Positions 1 to 7,582 of a stretch of DNA of 40,451 bases are shown here, in pieces. Location: the IMG/VR virus record IMGVR_UViG_3300034068_000207, positions 1-40,451 of that record, one strand, 5' to 3'. The position numbers and the translations under genes are program-made. The first letter of the stretch is position 1, and the number at the start of each line of letters is the position of its first letter. Below the pieces are notes generated by a model. It did no database searches. It saw only the letters and a list, made by a program, of their open reading frames with translations, and was not told the DNA's origin. This DNA is from a virus.

Positions 1-818
1 AATGCTTCTGCGTCTGGTTCATCCCAGTTGCCCATGTCCTGCCAAACACCTTTAGCGGTCGGGACACTGGTGGTTGGTATGCGATGGGTGGCAAGATCAG
101 CGAACTCTCGATGCCCATGAGCGTTAGACAGGATCGTTGGGATACCCGCTGAGACAGCCTGCAACGGCATGAGACCAAACCCTTCACCACGGGACACCGA
201 CACAAACCCATCCATAGAACGAACCAAATCACGTTCCTGTTCAACAGTTAACCATTCACGATGAATTACCACATTTGGGTAATCCAAGTTCTTTGGCGCA
301 GACAGGTGAGGTGGCACAATCTTGATATGCAGTTCAGCGTCAGGTAGCTGCAACTTGTTAAACACTTCCAGTACTACATCTAAGCCTTTGCGATACCACT
401 CTGAACCGCCGCACATGATCCGGAACTTGCCATCAGGTTTATCTTCAGATGGACACCAAACTGTACGGTCAACGCCCAACGGGATCATATGAACATTGTC
501 GTGGAACTGGGAGAACAAATCATAGTTGTGCATAGAAGGCACAATGATCGTTTCGATCAGCGGGATGTATTCGTAAAACTGTGGTGGCAACCAGTTTGTT
601 TCCCACATGGTTAACACCGATACACGCTGGTCATCAAACCAACCTGCAATCAGGTTAGGTCGTAACGCAAACATCACAGTTTCGGCGCGATCATCAAGTG
701 TTACCTTTTCAGATAACGCTGTCTTCAACCCTTGCACCATTTTCCCGTAACCGATATGCGGGATGTTTACACCTTCAACACTTAAAAGTCGGGAAGTATC
801 CCTGATTCTGCCTGCCAT
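1..818 (-). CDS. Glycosyltransferase, GT4-like (left copy, 3' end cut by the window)
   Basis: This is the 5' part (about 272 codons) of the gene present in full at 39215-40339. The ATG at 816-818 matches the start of the complete copy. The protein is a GT-B-fold glycosyltransferase with the family-4 signature around Glu in SRGEGFGLMPLQAVSAG. It differs from the right copy by one residue (Pro for Ala near residue 20) and otherwise by silent changes. It is truncated only because the window starts inside it. It is the last gene of the left part of the leftward structural unit and overlaps the upstream 94-aa gene by 37 bp. Confidence 0.85.
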   Translation of the reverse strand, partial: MAGRIRDTSRLLSVEGVNIPHIGYGKMVQGLKTALSEKVTLDDRAETVMFALRPNLIAGWFDDQRVSVLTMWETNWLPPQFYEYIPLIETIIVPSMHNYDLFSQFHDNVHMIPLGVDRTVWCPSEDKPDGKFRIMCGGSEWYRKGLDVVLEVFNKLQLPDAELHIKIVPPHLSAPKNLDYPNVVIHREWLTVEQERDLVRSMDGFVSVSRGEGFGLMPLQAVSAGIPTILSNAHGHREFADLATHRIPTTSVPTAKGVWQDMGNWDEPDAEA

Positions 819-930
819 TTTTCTGTTGCTCTCGATTCCACGTTTGCGGCACCATCAATTTTTCTTGGTTGGATACCGTCTTGACGCAACCGTTTATATG
901 CGTCTAAGTCCTTTTCTAGCACACGATCCT
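1..930. repeat. Left copy of 930-bp imperfect terminal direct repeat
   Basis: This segment matches 39522-40451 over its whole length without gaps. I count 18 single-base differences. It carries most of the glycosyltransferase gene and the end of the neighbouring 94-aa gene. Self-overlap of contig ends is what a circular or circularly permuted phage genome gives after assembly, so the non-redundant genome is about 39,521 bp. The differences are almost all silent, so they look like natural strain variation and not read errors. Confidence 0.95.
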
Positions 931-1066
931 TCTGTGCGATGGTTGCTGACCGTGAAGAACCTGTACGGGTAGGCATAAGTTCTGCGCTGAATCCGACTGC
1001 TGACACCTTGCATCCGAAACAACCCTCAACATCCAGGTCAGGATGTGTCTCTTGATGTTTGATCAC
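782..1066 (-). CDS. Small conserved phage protein with CxxC motif (94 aa)
   Basis: The function is not known to me. The start is a GTG at 1064-1066 that overlaps the upstream stop as GTGA, which indicates translational coupling. The N-terminal part contains EGCFGCK, a CxxC pair that could bind metal. The middle is basic and the C-terminal half (VLEKDLDAYKRLRQDGIQP, IDGAANVESRA) is helical. Two differences from the partial second copy at 40303-40451 are silent, so the reading frame is under selection. Its place between virion genes and the glycosyltransferase suggests a late role, for example as a small assembly factor; this is inference. Confidence 0.75.
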   Translation of the reverse strand: MIKHQETHPDLDVEGCFGCKVSAVGFSAELMPTRTGSSRSATIAQKDRVLEKDLDAYKRLRQDGIQPRKIDGAANVESRATEKWQAESGILPDF

Positions 1067-1359
1067 GTTATGTAACTCCCGTATCCTGCTGCTGTTAACG
1101 ATGCTACCTCAGTGGCATCCACCTCAATGTCATGCCCACCGTAGTACACCTTGATCACTGTTGACATGTTAGACGGTTGGTTCTCTGTGTATGACAGGTC
1201 GGTTAACTGGAACACGTTACGACCACGCGCTGTCGGTTGGCGATGTCGAGCCAGCCTGTTAGCAAGACGCTGTTCCTCGGATAGACGGTTTCCTTTGATG
1301 TCAAAGTCAGCCAATACTGGGGTCACGAAGTTGTCGGTTGGTGTACGAAATATAGCCAT
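1063..1359 (-). CDS. Virion-associated protein, paralogue of neighbouring C-terminal module (98 aa)
   Basis: This small protein aligns with the last roughly 90 residues of the upstream 321-aa protein. Both begin near IFR[TV]P, share a [VL][FY][QK]LTD.SYT segment and end in KV[YW]YGG.D...TA.EV..LTA.G[YF]G..IT. The 98-aa gene therefore looks like a stand-alone copy of that C-terminal module, probably from duplication. It abuts the upstream gene (stop and start share 1359) and overlaps the downstream start by four bases. A structural or tail-adhesin accessory role is likely from context; no enzyme motif is seen. Confidence 0.75.
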   Translation of the reverse strand: MAIFRTPTDNFVTPVLADFDIKGNRLSEEQRLANRLARHRQPTARGRNVFQLTDLSYTENQPSNMSTVIKVYYGGHDIEVDATEVASLTAAGYGSYIT

Positions 1360-2324
1360 CAGGTAATACTTGCTCCGAATCCGTCTGCTGTGAGTTCTTC
1401 TACTTCTGCTGCTGTCAAGAAGTGGTCACGCCCACCATACCAAACTTTCTTTACTTGACCTAGATCACGTTGGTCAACAATGGTGTAACTGTTATCGGTC
1501 AGCTTATAAAGGTTTCTTGCTCGAACATTACTTTTAATGTAAGACCCCAAACGGTTTGCCCCATCAAAATCGTTGAAGAATCCGCCAACATACTGGTAGG
1601 TGTATGGCACACGGAAGATGCGCGACTTCACCCAGTCAGCGGTATCGGTTCCTGTTCCGGAACCTGTGGCTGAACGGAAGTATGCGACACCGCCAAGACT
1701 GACCGAAGTTCCTTCGCCTGATCCTGTGGCTGTACGAATGTTGACAACAAGATCAACACCGTCACCTGATCCAACACCTGAACCTGTAGCAACACGGATA
1801 GGGACACGGATGAACGTGACTACAGAATCCCCTGTACCGCTACCCACAGCCGTTCTAACAGGGGTTATCTTGCCAACAGTAGTATCGGAGCCAACACCGC
1901 TACCCGACGCTGTACGAGGCGCGATATGCAAGCCTGTGGAATCCATAGTTCCAACACCAGAACCAGTCGCAGAACGAATCCGAACAGACAGTGCTACCGC
2001 AGTAGCATCACCAACACCACTACCCGTACCCTGCCGTTGGCGTAGCACCTGTGCGACAGACGATGCTGTACCTAAACCGTCGGCTGTAGCAGTAACCGTA
2101 AGAACAGCACGAACACCAAGATAAAATCTGCCACCGGAACGGAACGGGAAACTAAAGTCAGTTAACTGACCCAACCGTATCTGCGCTGAACCATGAGCAA
2201 CAAACGAACTACCATCACCAGAACCAGTCGCAGTACGACCAACAACAGCAAAATAGGTTCCCCGATAAAACGGGTGAGTATTTAAGAACGGTTCTGTAAA
2301 CCCCGCAACAGCAGTTATAGCCAC
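1359..2324 (-). CDS. Repeat-containing virion/adhesin-like protein (321 aa)
   Basis: The GTG start lies at 2322-2324. The first 40 residues resemble a structural N-terminus. Residues about 30-225 contain eight spaced copies of a motif close to R-[TSV]-A-[TSV]-G-S-G-x-G, each followed by a short beta-like segment rich in Val and Ile. Such Gly/Thr repeats suggest an elongated beta-structured fibre or decoration protein. The last about 90 residues form a separate module shared with the next gene. It sits in the structural unit between the capsid gene and the glycosyltransferase. A fibre or host-recognition role is inferred; a capsid decoration protein is an alternative. Confidence 0.7.
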   Translation of the reverse strand: MAITAVAGFTEPFLNTHPFYRGTYFAVVGRTATGSGDGSSFVAHGSAQIRLGQLTDFSFPFRSGGRFYLGVRAVLTVTATADGLGTASSVAQVLRQRQGTGSGVGDATAVALSVRIRSATGSGVGTMDSTGLHIAPRTASGSGVGSDTTVGKITPVRTAVGSGTGDSVVTFIRVPIRVATGSGVGSGDGVDLVVNIRTATGSGEGTSVSLGGVAYFRSATGSGTGTDTADWVKSRIFRVPYTYQYVGGFFNDFDGANRLGSYIKSNVRARNLYKLTDNSYTIVDQRDLGQVKKVWYGGRDHFLTAAEVEELTADGFGASIT

Positions 2325-2338
2325 TAGGGGCTACCTAC

Positions 2339-2707
2339 CTAATCGAGTGACAGCGTGAGCGAAGTGATCTGAAAAGTATCGCCAGCAGTCACAGCCGCCG
2401 AAGACGACAACGCACCAGTCCACAAACAGTTACCAGCAGTAGAAGCATCCCACATAGACCAATGGCTGTACGTTTCCGTAGCAGCAACGTTAGTCCACTC
2501 CAAAGTTGCTGAAGTAGCAATCGAACCCGAAGCAGCAGTAGCCCACGCAGCAACCTTACGAGTTGTCTCAGTAGCAGCCGAAGAAGTACCAGCCTCACCA
2601 GCATCCGCAGTATGCAACTTCACATAAACATTCGTCGGAATAGTCCACGCAGTCTTACCAGTTGTGTGTTCCAGAATCTTTAATTCTGCATAGTTAGAAA
2701 TAGACAT
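2339..2707 (-). CDS. Putative structural protein, beta-sandwich type (122 aa)
   Basis: The sequence opens MSISNYAELKILEHTTGK and is rich in Ala, Thr and Ser with alternating beta-strand patterns; it contains TYSHWSMWDA. I recognise this as the kind of small protein found beside capsid and tail genes in actinobacterial and aquatic phages, but its precise role is not established here. It is the first gene after the capsid terminator, so its expression needs read-through or an unseen promoter. It could decorate the capsid or form part of the tail. Confidence 0.7.
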   Translation of the reverse strand: MSISNYAELKILEHTTGKTAWTIPTNVYVKLHTADAGEAGTSSAATETTRKVAAWATAASGSIATSATLEWTNVAATETYSHWSMWDASTAGNCLWTGALSSSAAVTAGDTFQITSLTLSLD

Positions 2708-2741
2708 ACAAACCTTTCGACAAAAACATCATACACCAAAC

Positions 2742-2787
2742 AAAAAAGTGGGGCGGCCGAGGTCGAGGGGAACCAGGGCCGCCCCAC
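2742..2787 (-). terminator. Rho-independent terminator after the major capsid gene
   Basis: An 11-bp perfect GC-rich stem (2748-2758 pairs with 2777-2787, GTGGGGCGGCC on the leftward strand) is followed leftward by six T residues (2742-2747). It begins 26 bp past the capsid stop codon. It should stop or attenuate leftward transcription and so raise capsid mRNA relative to downstream genes. Confidence 0.88.
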
Positions 2788-2812
2788 ACTTTGGGGTAAC
2801 TAACGCAACTTA

Positions 2813-3781
2813 TTAGGAAGCGTTTGCACCAATGCTTGATGCGCCTTCAATACGACGCAACGAGGCTTCGCGGAAGCGACCGTAGCCACCCAACCAGTAC
2901 CAACCGATTGGATTGAAACGGAGCAAACTGTCCACGACAGGACCACGAACAACCTTTGGAACAACACCGTTGCCATCGATTGCTGAGTAAGCCTTAGCCA
3001 AAGCCTGACGGCCCATGATCAAAGTGCTGTAAACGTCAATGATTCCAGTTGTGCTGGTTCCGTTTGATGCGTTGGCATTCAATGGTGCGCGTGGTGTCTC
3101 AATGAAACGAACCGACTCAAATGTGCCGATTTCGCCATTGTAGATACCTGCTGTGTCCACGTTAACGTGAGGTGCGTTCCATGCAGCGTTACCGGTTTCA
3201 CGACGAAGATCGTATGAAACGTCTGGGTGAATGTAGCCCATGTAGTAGCCGTTGAATGTTGCAACGTTTGCTGAACGCAAAGCTGCTGTCTGCTTACGAA
3301 CATCGTTTGCAGTCAAAATTGCGTCAACCTTGACCGACTCACGGCTTGTTGGAACTGCTGCGCCACCCGTAGCGTAAGCCACGTTTGTGCCTGCACCCAA
3401 AACTGCTTGAACAACTGTGTCAATCGAAAGACCAGCGTTGTAGCCAATCAAGTTTGCGGCAGTTGCATCAACATCAAGGAACGCTGTTCCACGAAGTTTT
3501 GCAGTTGTCTGAACGGTGTTACCGTATTCAGCAAGAGTTACAGTTACTTGGCTGTCACCCATTGTTGCAGGGGTGAGGTCCGAAGTTTCGGTGAGTGTTG
3601 AAGTAGCTGCTGCCAATTCGGAGAAGATCGTGAAGATCACCGAAGAACCAGGCATAGCCTGATTGGTTGCTTGGACATCTGCTGCTTGGTCAAACAACAG
3701 TTCTGAACGGAGAGCGAAATACGCTAACCGGTCGTACGCCGCCTGGTCGACACTGAGTGAACTTGCTTGTGTAATTGCCAC
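2813..3781 (-). CDS. Major capsid protein, N4-gp56 family (HK97 fold)
   Basis: This 322-aa protein forms the icosahedral shell. The region GSSVIFTIFSELAAATSTL, then L.ETSDLTP and VTVTLAEYGNTVQTT, is characteristic of the N4-gp56 major capsid family. Length and position fit: directly after a scaffold-like gene and directly before a strong terminator. A good ribosome site (AAAGGAAAC) precedes the ATG, and a small GGGG-CTA-CCCC hairpin lies just upstream of it, possibly affecting mRNA stability. The neighbouring scaffold (150 aa) is cotranscribed from the promoter at 4401-4431. Confidence 0.92.
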   Translation of the reverse strand: MAITQASSLSVDQAAYDRLAYFALRSELLFDQAADVQATNQAMPGSSVIFTIFSELAAATSTLTETSDLTPATMGDSQVTVTLAEYGNTVQTTAKLRGTAFLDVDATAANLIGYNAGLSIDTVVQAVLGAGTNVAYATGGAAVPTSRESVKVDAILTANDVRKQTAALRSANVATFNGYYMGYIHPDVSYDLRRETGNAAWNAPHVNVDTAGIYNGEIGTFESVRFIETPRAPLNANASNGTSTTGIIDVYSTLIMGRQALAKAYSAIDGNGVVPKVVRGPVVDSLLRFNPIGWYWLGGYGRFREASLRRIEGASSIGANAS

Positions 3782-3832
3782 TATGTTTCCTTTGGGGTAG
3801 CCCCAGAAGGTAGTGCGCCTACTGGAGAGTGA

Positions 3833-4285
3833 TTAGTACTTTTCTGCTTCTGCTCTAGCCTGAGCCATTAAAGCCATCACTTCTTCTGCGGATTTAGCGT
3901 TGTTAAAACGCTGCACATAATCAACCGGTGCATCGCTAGTCTCGCCTGCACGACTGGCCTGAGCCACCCGATTCCATGCCTGCTGTTCGGCAGCCACTTC
4001 CTTTTTTTGTGAAGGTATGAGATTTGCTTCTTCGGCTGCTGCACGGATTGCTTCGGCTGTGAACTCACCGTCGTAGCCTTTAACGAACCATTTGGCACCT
4101 GCCGCATCAGGATCAACTCCTGCTTTAACAAACGCCAACTCTCGTGTGGCTGCTTCGGCTTCTTTGGCTTTCGCCTCAAACGCCTTGACCTGTTGCTCCA
4201 ATTCACGCATTCTGGCGCGTACTGGATCTTTCCGTGCTGCTTGGTCTTGTGCTTCATCCTCAAACTCGAAGTCTGACTCTGACAT
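3833..4285 (-). CDS. Capsid scaffolding protein (150 aa)
   Basis: This acidic, highly charged, almost wholly helical protein has a predicted coiled coil at about residues 25-50 (RARMRELEQQVKAFEAKAKE). It then has a short globular segment (FVKAGVDPDAAGAKWFVKGY) and an Ala/Glu-rich C-terminus ending in AEAEKY. Small coiled-coil proteins directly upstream of the capsid gene are usually scaffolds that guide shell assembly and leave the mature head. The ATG is preceded by GAAGGAG. A leader of about 110 nt separates it from the promoter at 4401-4431. Confidence 0.85.
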   Translation of the reverse strand: MSESDFEFEDEAQDQAARKDPVRARMRELEQQVKAFEAKAKEAEAATRELAFVKAGVDPDAAGAKWFVKGYDGEFTAEAIRAAAEEANLIPSQKKEVAAEQQAWNRVAQASRAGETSDAPVDYVQRFNNAKSAEEVMALMAQARAEAEKY

Positions 4286-4400
4286 GACCCACTCCTTCTG
4301 CCCACACTCTGACCGGAGGGTTCAGAATGGCTGCAAATCTCACCCCTTTTAACGCATCGAAGACGGGGGGCTTCCGATGGGTGTTCTGTTGAACTCTCTC

Positions 4401-4431
4401 AGTATACACACACCCACTGTCGGTGTGTCAA
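4401..4431 (-). promoter_or_regulatory. Leftward promoter with embedded inverted repeat, capsid unit
   Basis: On the leftward strand, TTGACA (4431-4426) is followed after 19 bp by TATACT (4406-4401). The -35 is consensus and the -10 near-consensus, with a slightly long spacer. A perfect 7-bp inverted repeat, ACACACC / GGTGTGT with a 7-nt centre (4408-4428), fills the spacer and overlaps the -35 box, so a bound protein would block RNA polymerase. A very similar repeat overlaps the putative promoter at 18306-18334. The leader before the scaffold start contains a GC-rich hairpin near 4355-4380. Confidence 0.7.
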
Positions 4432-4436
4432 GTACC

Positions 4437-5522
4437 CTATTCGGCTGTGCCAACCGACAGTCTTGTTGCACCAGAGGTTTCACCTTGTGTGCGAGCGAAC
4501 GATCCGCCACCAGCGAACTCACCTACACGGCGACGCTTACGTTTCTCTAGTTCTTGTGCTGCTGCAACATCGGTACCGAACTGTTGACCGATGATCTGTT
4601 CTTGGCTGAGTGCTGTTTCGCCACTGAGTTGTGTTGTCAGCTCACCAAGTTTGCCAATAGCGGTAAACCCTGTTTCGGCTTCTGTCTCAGTGACACCTCG
4701 ACGAGCCAGGTCTTCTGCAAGGCCACCTGTGAGTTGGATGCCTGCTGACTCAGAAGCCCTAGCAGCGATCTTGGCTGCTTTCGCCTGACGAGTTAACAGC
4801 GGTGCTGCTCGTTGAGGATCAAGGAAATATGCGACTAATTCACCTTCGCCAACACCGTACAAGTTTTGCATTTGTGCTTTAACTTGTGGGTCTGCGTCAG
4901 CAACAGCACGGTATCCTTGTTGGACACGTTCGTTTAGTTCAGCGTTGGATACATCACCTTCGATGAAGGCTTGGAAGTCGTCGTTGCCATCATAAAAGTT
5001 TGCTGGCAGACCGTTGGATCGCAAGGTTTCACGATACTGATTTTCTAGTCCGATATATGATGCTGGATCAAGTTCTGCCAAACCTGCTTTTAGTCGGGCG
5101 GCATTACCAGCAAAACGCTTCTTGTATGTCGGTTGGTCACGGACAGCAAAAATAATTGCGTCAGGGTTGTTGATGTTTACAGTTTCTTTAACAATGATTT
5201 CGTTGTAAACATATTCTGCTAAATCGCTTAATCCGTAGGTTGCTAACACAGTGTTAATGGATGATCGTGCGTCTTTGCGCCTATTGAGTCGTGCTGTTTC
5301 GGCTTGTGCGTCTTCACGTTCGCTGGCTTCCCGTATCCGTCTATCTTCATCTGATTCGGTTGGCTTGGTAACAGGGGCTTCACCTGAAGTAGCAGGAGTC
5401 AGCAAACTGTTTCGGTAATCATAAAAATCATTAAACTGCTGTTGCAATTCTTCTGGTGTTGGAACATCAATCATTGGTCCTGGTCCTGGACCAGTCCAAT
5501 TAGGATCACGCATCATTACCAT
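4437..5522 (-). CDS. Virion internal/structural protein (361 aa)
   Basis: I do not recognise an enzyme domain. The N-terminus is Pro/Gly-rich (PNWTGPGPGPMIDVPTPEEL). A charged helical stretch (about 55-85, EDRRIREASERED) follows, then alpha-helical sequence with FAVRDQPTYKKRFAGN and YREtLRsNGLP-like segments. The C-terminus is basic then Gly/Ser/Thr-rich (ELEKRKRRRVGEF). It overlaps the upstream 686-aa gene by one base. Its position in the block between portal and scaffold, with three other large helical proteins, fits an internal or ejected podoviral protein. That is inference from context. Confidence 0.7.
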   Translation of the reverse strand: MVMMRDPNWTGPGPGPMIDVPTPEELQQQFNDFYDYRNSLLTPATSGEAPVTKPTESDEDRRIREASEREDAQAETARLNRRKDARSSINTVLATYGLSDLAEYVYNEIIVKETVNINNPDAIIFAVRDQPTYKKRFAGNAARLKAGLAELDPASYIGLENQYRETLRSNGLPANFYDGNDDFQAFIEGDVSNAELNERVQQGYRAVADADPQVKAQMQNLYGVGEGELVAYFLDPQRAAPLLTRQAKAAKIAARASESAGIQLTGGLAEDLARRGVTETEAETGFTAIGKLGELTTQLSGETALSQEQIIGQQFGTDVAAAQELEKRKRRRVGEFAGGGSFARTQGETSGATRLSVGTAE

Positions 5523-7582
5523 TACGCCACCTTTCCAAATGCGCGAGCCAAAGTCAAACCAATATCCGTAGCCTGATCATTAGCCTGCTTCGTATACTGC
5601 CAACCAAACGAAGGATCAGACTTGACCCTCTTAGTCCAATCCGTCAAAGACAACTGACCCGACTCCTGAGAACCAAACGCCTGCAAATATGGCCCATCAA
5701 ACATGTTGATCTGATCTGGTGTCTGTTCCAACAACTGGGCTGCATACTCTCGATACGTTGAACCAATATCTTCCAAAGTTAAACCAGCATCAAACTGCGA
5801 AGCCAAATGTGGCATAGCACCCTTCCACTTAGATTGCAACTGCTGACGCAAACCCTCCTCAGTCAACACAAGACCAGAACCAGCCATAGGAGTACTAGTT
5901 AAAATAGATTTAATTTGATCATCAGAAATCTTTGTGTTCCATGCTTTACCCAATTGACGGATACGATCAGCGTCAGCACCTTCCAACGCTCGACCAGCCA
6001 AAGCAGGTTGAGCGGCCTGTTGCTTAAACGTTCCTGAATAAACTGCCTGCTTCAAACCTAAACCAGTAACACCTTTACGTGCTGCGTCTGTAGCCAATGC
6101 GGTCAAAGTGGCATCGTCAAAACCAATGTCGCCGTAAGCATCAGCAATTTCTAGTTTCTTTCTATTGACTAAAGACTGTTTGTTTGCTGTGGTTTGTTGG
6201 TCAAAATCGCGAGCGTTTGTTTCAGTTGTTGTGTAATAAACTGTCTGCTTCAGCGCAAGGGCATATGCCTGTCTGCCTTCATCAGTTGTTAAACCTTGAT
6301 ATTTGCCATTCGGCTTAGAAGCCTCGACCATTAAAGCAATCAGGTCAGGACCAAAGTGGGTGGTTGCGTTATCGCTCAACCATTCGTTTGTGTAGGAAGG
6401 AAATGTTTGACGAAGAATATCTTTCCAAGCGTCAGGAGAAACAGCCTTAGGTCTTACTGGTGGGGTCACTCCTCCACCTGTCCCTCCTCCACCGCCACCG
6501 CCACCGCCACCACCCGTGGGTGTAGTTGTGACAGTTGGGATAACCAAACCGCCACGAACACCTGGAGGACCAGCAGTAGTTGCTTTAGTTGGTGCTGTAA
6601 CCGTAGTTGCTTTAAGGTTGTTTATATTACTTGTAGCCGTTACTGGAGCGGGAACAACATTCTGTGTCCCACCCTCTTTGGCAGCCATAGCACTAGTTGG
6701 TGCGCCAACTTGAACATTGACAAGAGCAGCTGCTTCCTGTGGGGTTGCTGTGGACACCTTCTTTGAACGATCCAAAAACCTTGACAACATGTTGCTTTGT
6801 TCTTGGTCACGCAAACGGGTGTACGAAGTAGGTCGACCGAATTTATCTGTTGCTTCAACCTGTTCGGTACTAAATTCAACTTCAGCCAATTTGTTTGCCT
6901 CAGAGATTGCAGCACCAACATTTTTTTCTACGTCAGTCACAGGAACAAAATTTGTCAAAGTTCCTAGATCACCATATTTGCCTAAAACGGTTGGCAGGTT
7001 CTTTGCTCGAAGTTGTTTGACTTTATCTGTAATGGTTGGGATAACTTGTTTCCAAGCAGCAGCCAAAGCCAACTGTTGTTCTGATCCAGTTAACTGTGAT
7101 TCAGCCGTACCGGATGTAGTGAACTTTGTTTTAAGTTCATCAACACGGGCAACAGCCTGATCGTATGCCTGAAGTTCAGGATCGGTAGTGTTTGTTGCGT
7201 TTTTTAACAACTGTTGAGTATCAAAAACTTCTTGCGCTGTCATCAGTTCTGTATCTGCACCAAAGAGTTGCAAACGTTTCGCAGAATACTTTGTTTCCCA
7301 ATCTTTACGCAACTTCAATTTCTGTGGGATAGTTTCGTTGATCAGTTTGAACGCTTGTGTTTTAGCCGAATCCAACTGAGTCTGAGACTTATATTGCACA
7401 AGTTTTGTGTTACCGAAACCAAGTTTTGTGTCGTCGTACAGTTTCTTTGTGTCGGCAAGTTCTTGTCTGATTTCTTCAACCGTCTGAAAAATTGGTGGGG
7501 CAGGAACTTGGTTCTCTGGGGACAACAAAGATTCGCTTGCCTCACCACCACCAAAACTAAGGTCTTGTGGTCGCATAGACAT
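5522..7582 (-). CDS. Large virion protein with polyglycine hinge (686 aa)
   Basis: The protein has three visible parts. Residues about 30-290 are helical and Lys/Gln-rich with coiled-coil character (VEEIRQELADTKKLYDD). Residues about 300-380 are a low-complexity Ala/Thr/Val/Pro linker with eleven consecutive glycines. Residues about 385-686 are a second helical domain. This two-domain layout joined by a long flexible hinge suits a protein packed in the head or portal vestibule and delivered with the DNA. No lysozyme or polymerase motif was seen. It overlaps the upstream gene by one base (TAATG). Confidence 0.75.
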   Translation of the reverse strand: MSMRPQDLSFGGGEASESLLSPENQVPAPPIFQTVEEIRQELADTKKLYDDTKLGFGNTKLVQYKSQTQLDSAKTQAFKLINETIPQKLKLRKDWETKYSAKRLQLFGADTELMTAQEVFDTQQLLKNATNTTDPELQAYDQAVARVDELKTKFTTSGTAESQLTGSEQQLALAAAWKQVIPTITDKVKQLRAKNLPTVLGKYGDLGTLTNFVPVTDVEKNVGAAISEANKLAEVEFSTEQVEATDKFGRPTSYTRLRDQEQSNMLSRFLDRSKKVSTATPQEAAALVNVQVGAPTSAMAAKEGGTQNVVPAPVTATSNINNLKATTVTAPTKATTAGPPGVRGGLVIPTVTTTPTGGGGGGGGGGGTGGGVTPPVRPKAVSPDAWKDILRQTFPSYTNEWLSDNATTHFGPDLIALMVEASKPNGKYQGLTTDEGRQAYALALKQTVYYTTTETNARDFDQQTTANKQSLVNRKKLEIADAYGDIGFDDATLTALATDAARKGVTGLGLKQAVYSGTFKQQAAQPALAGRALEGADADRIRQLGKAWNTKISDDQIKSILTSTPMAGSGLVLTEEGLRQQLQSKWKGAMPHLASQFDAGLTLEDIGSTYREYAAQLLEQTPDQINMFDGPYLQAFGSQESGQLSLTDWTKRVKSDPSFGWQYTKQANDQATDIGLTLARAFGKVA
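6482..6517. repeat. GGT/GGC microsatellite encoding the polyglycine hinge
   Basis: A run of glycine codons (read leftward) encodes eleven Gly in a row, then Thr and three more Gly. Trinucleotide repeats of this kind can change length by slippage without breaking the frame, so the hinge of the 686-aa protein may vary between related phages. Boundaries are approximate. Confidence 0.7.

Noticed and set aside
1600-2124. Long rightward frame antisense to the 321-aa gene, Pro/Thr-rich
   Set aside because: It is the complement of Gly/Ser/Thr repeat codons; long antisense frames are expected there and no ribosome site is present.
3877-4305. Leftward frame of 142 codons overlapping the scaffold gene
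   Set aside because: It is out of frame with the scaffold and rich in Ser, Lys and Gln with no ribosome site. The scaffold frame has the coiled-coil pattern and the better start.
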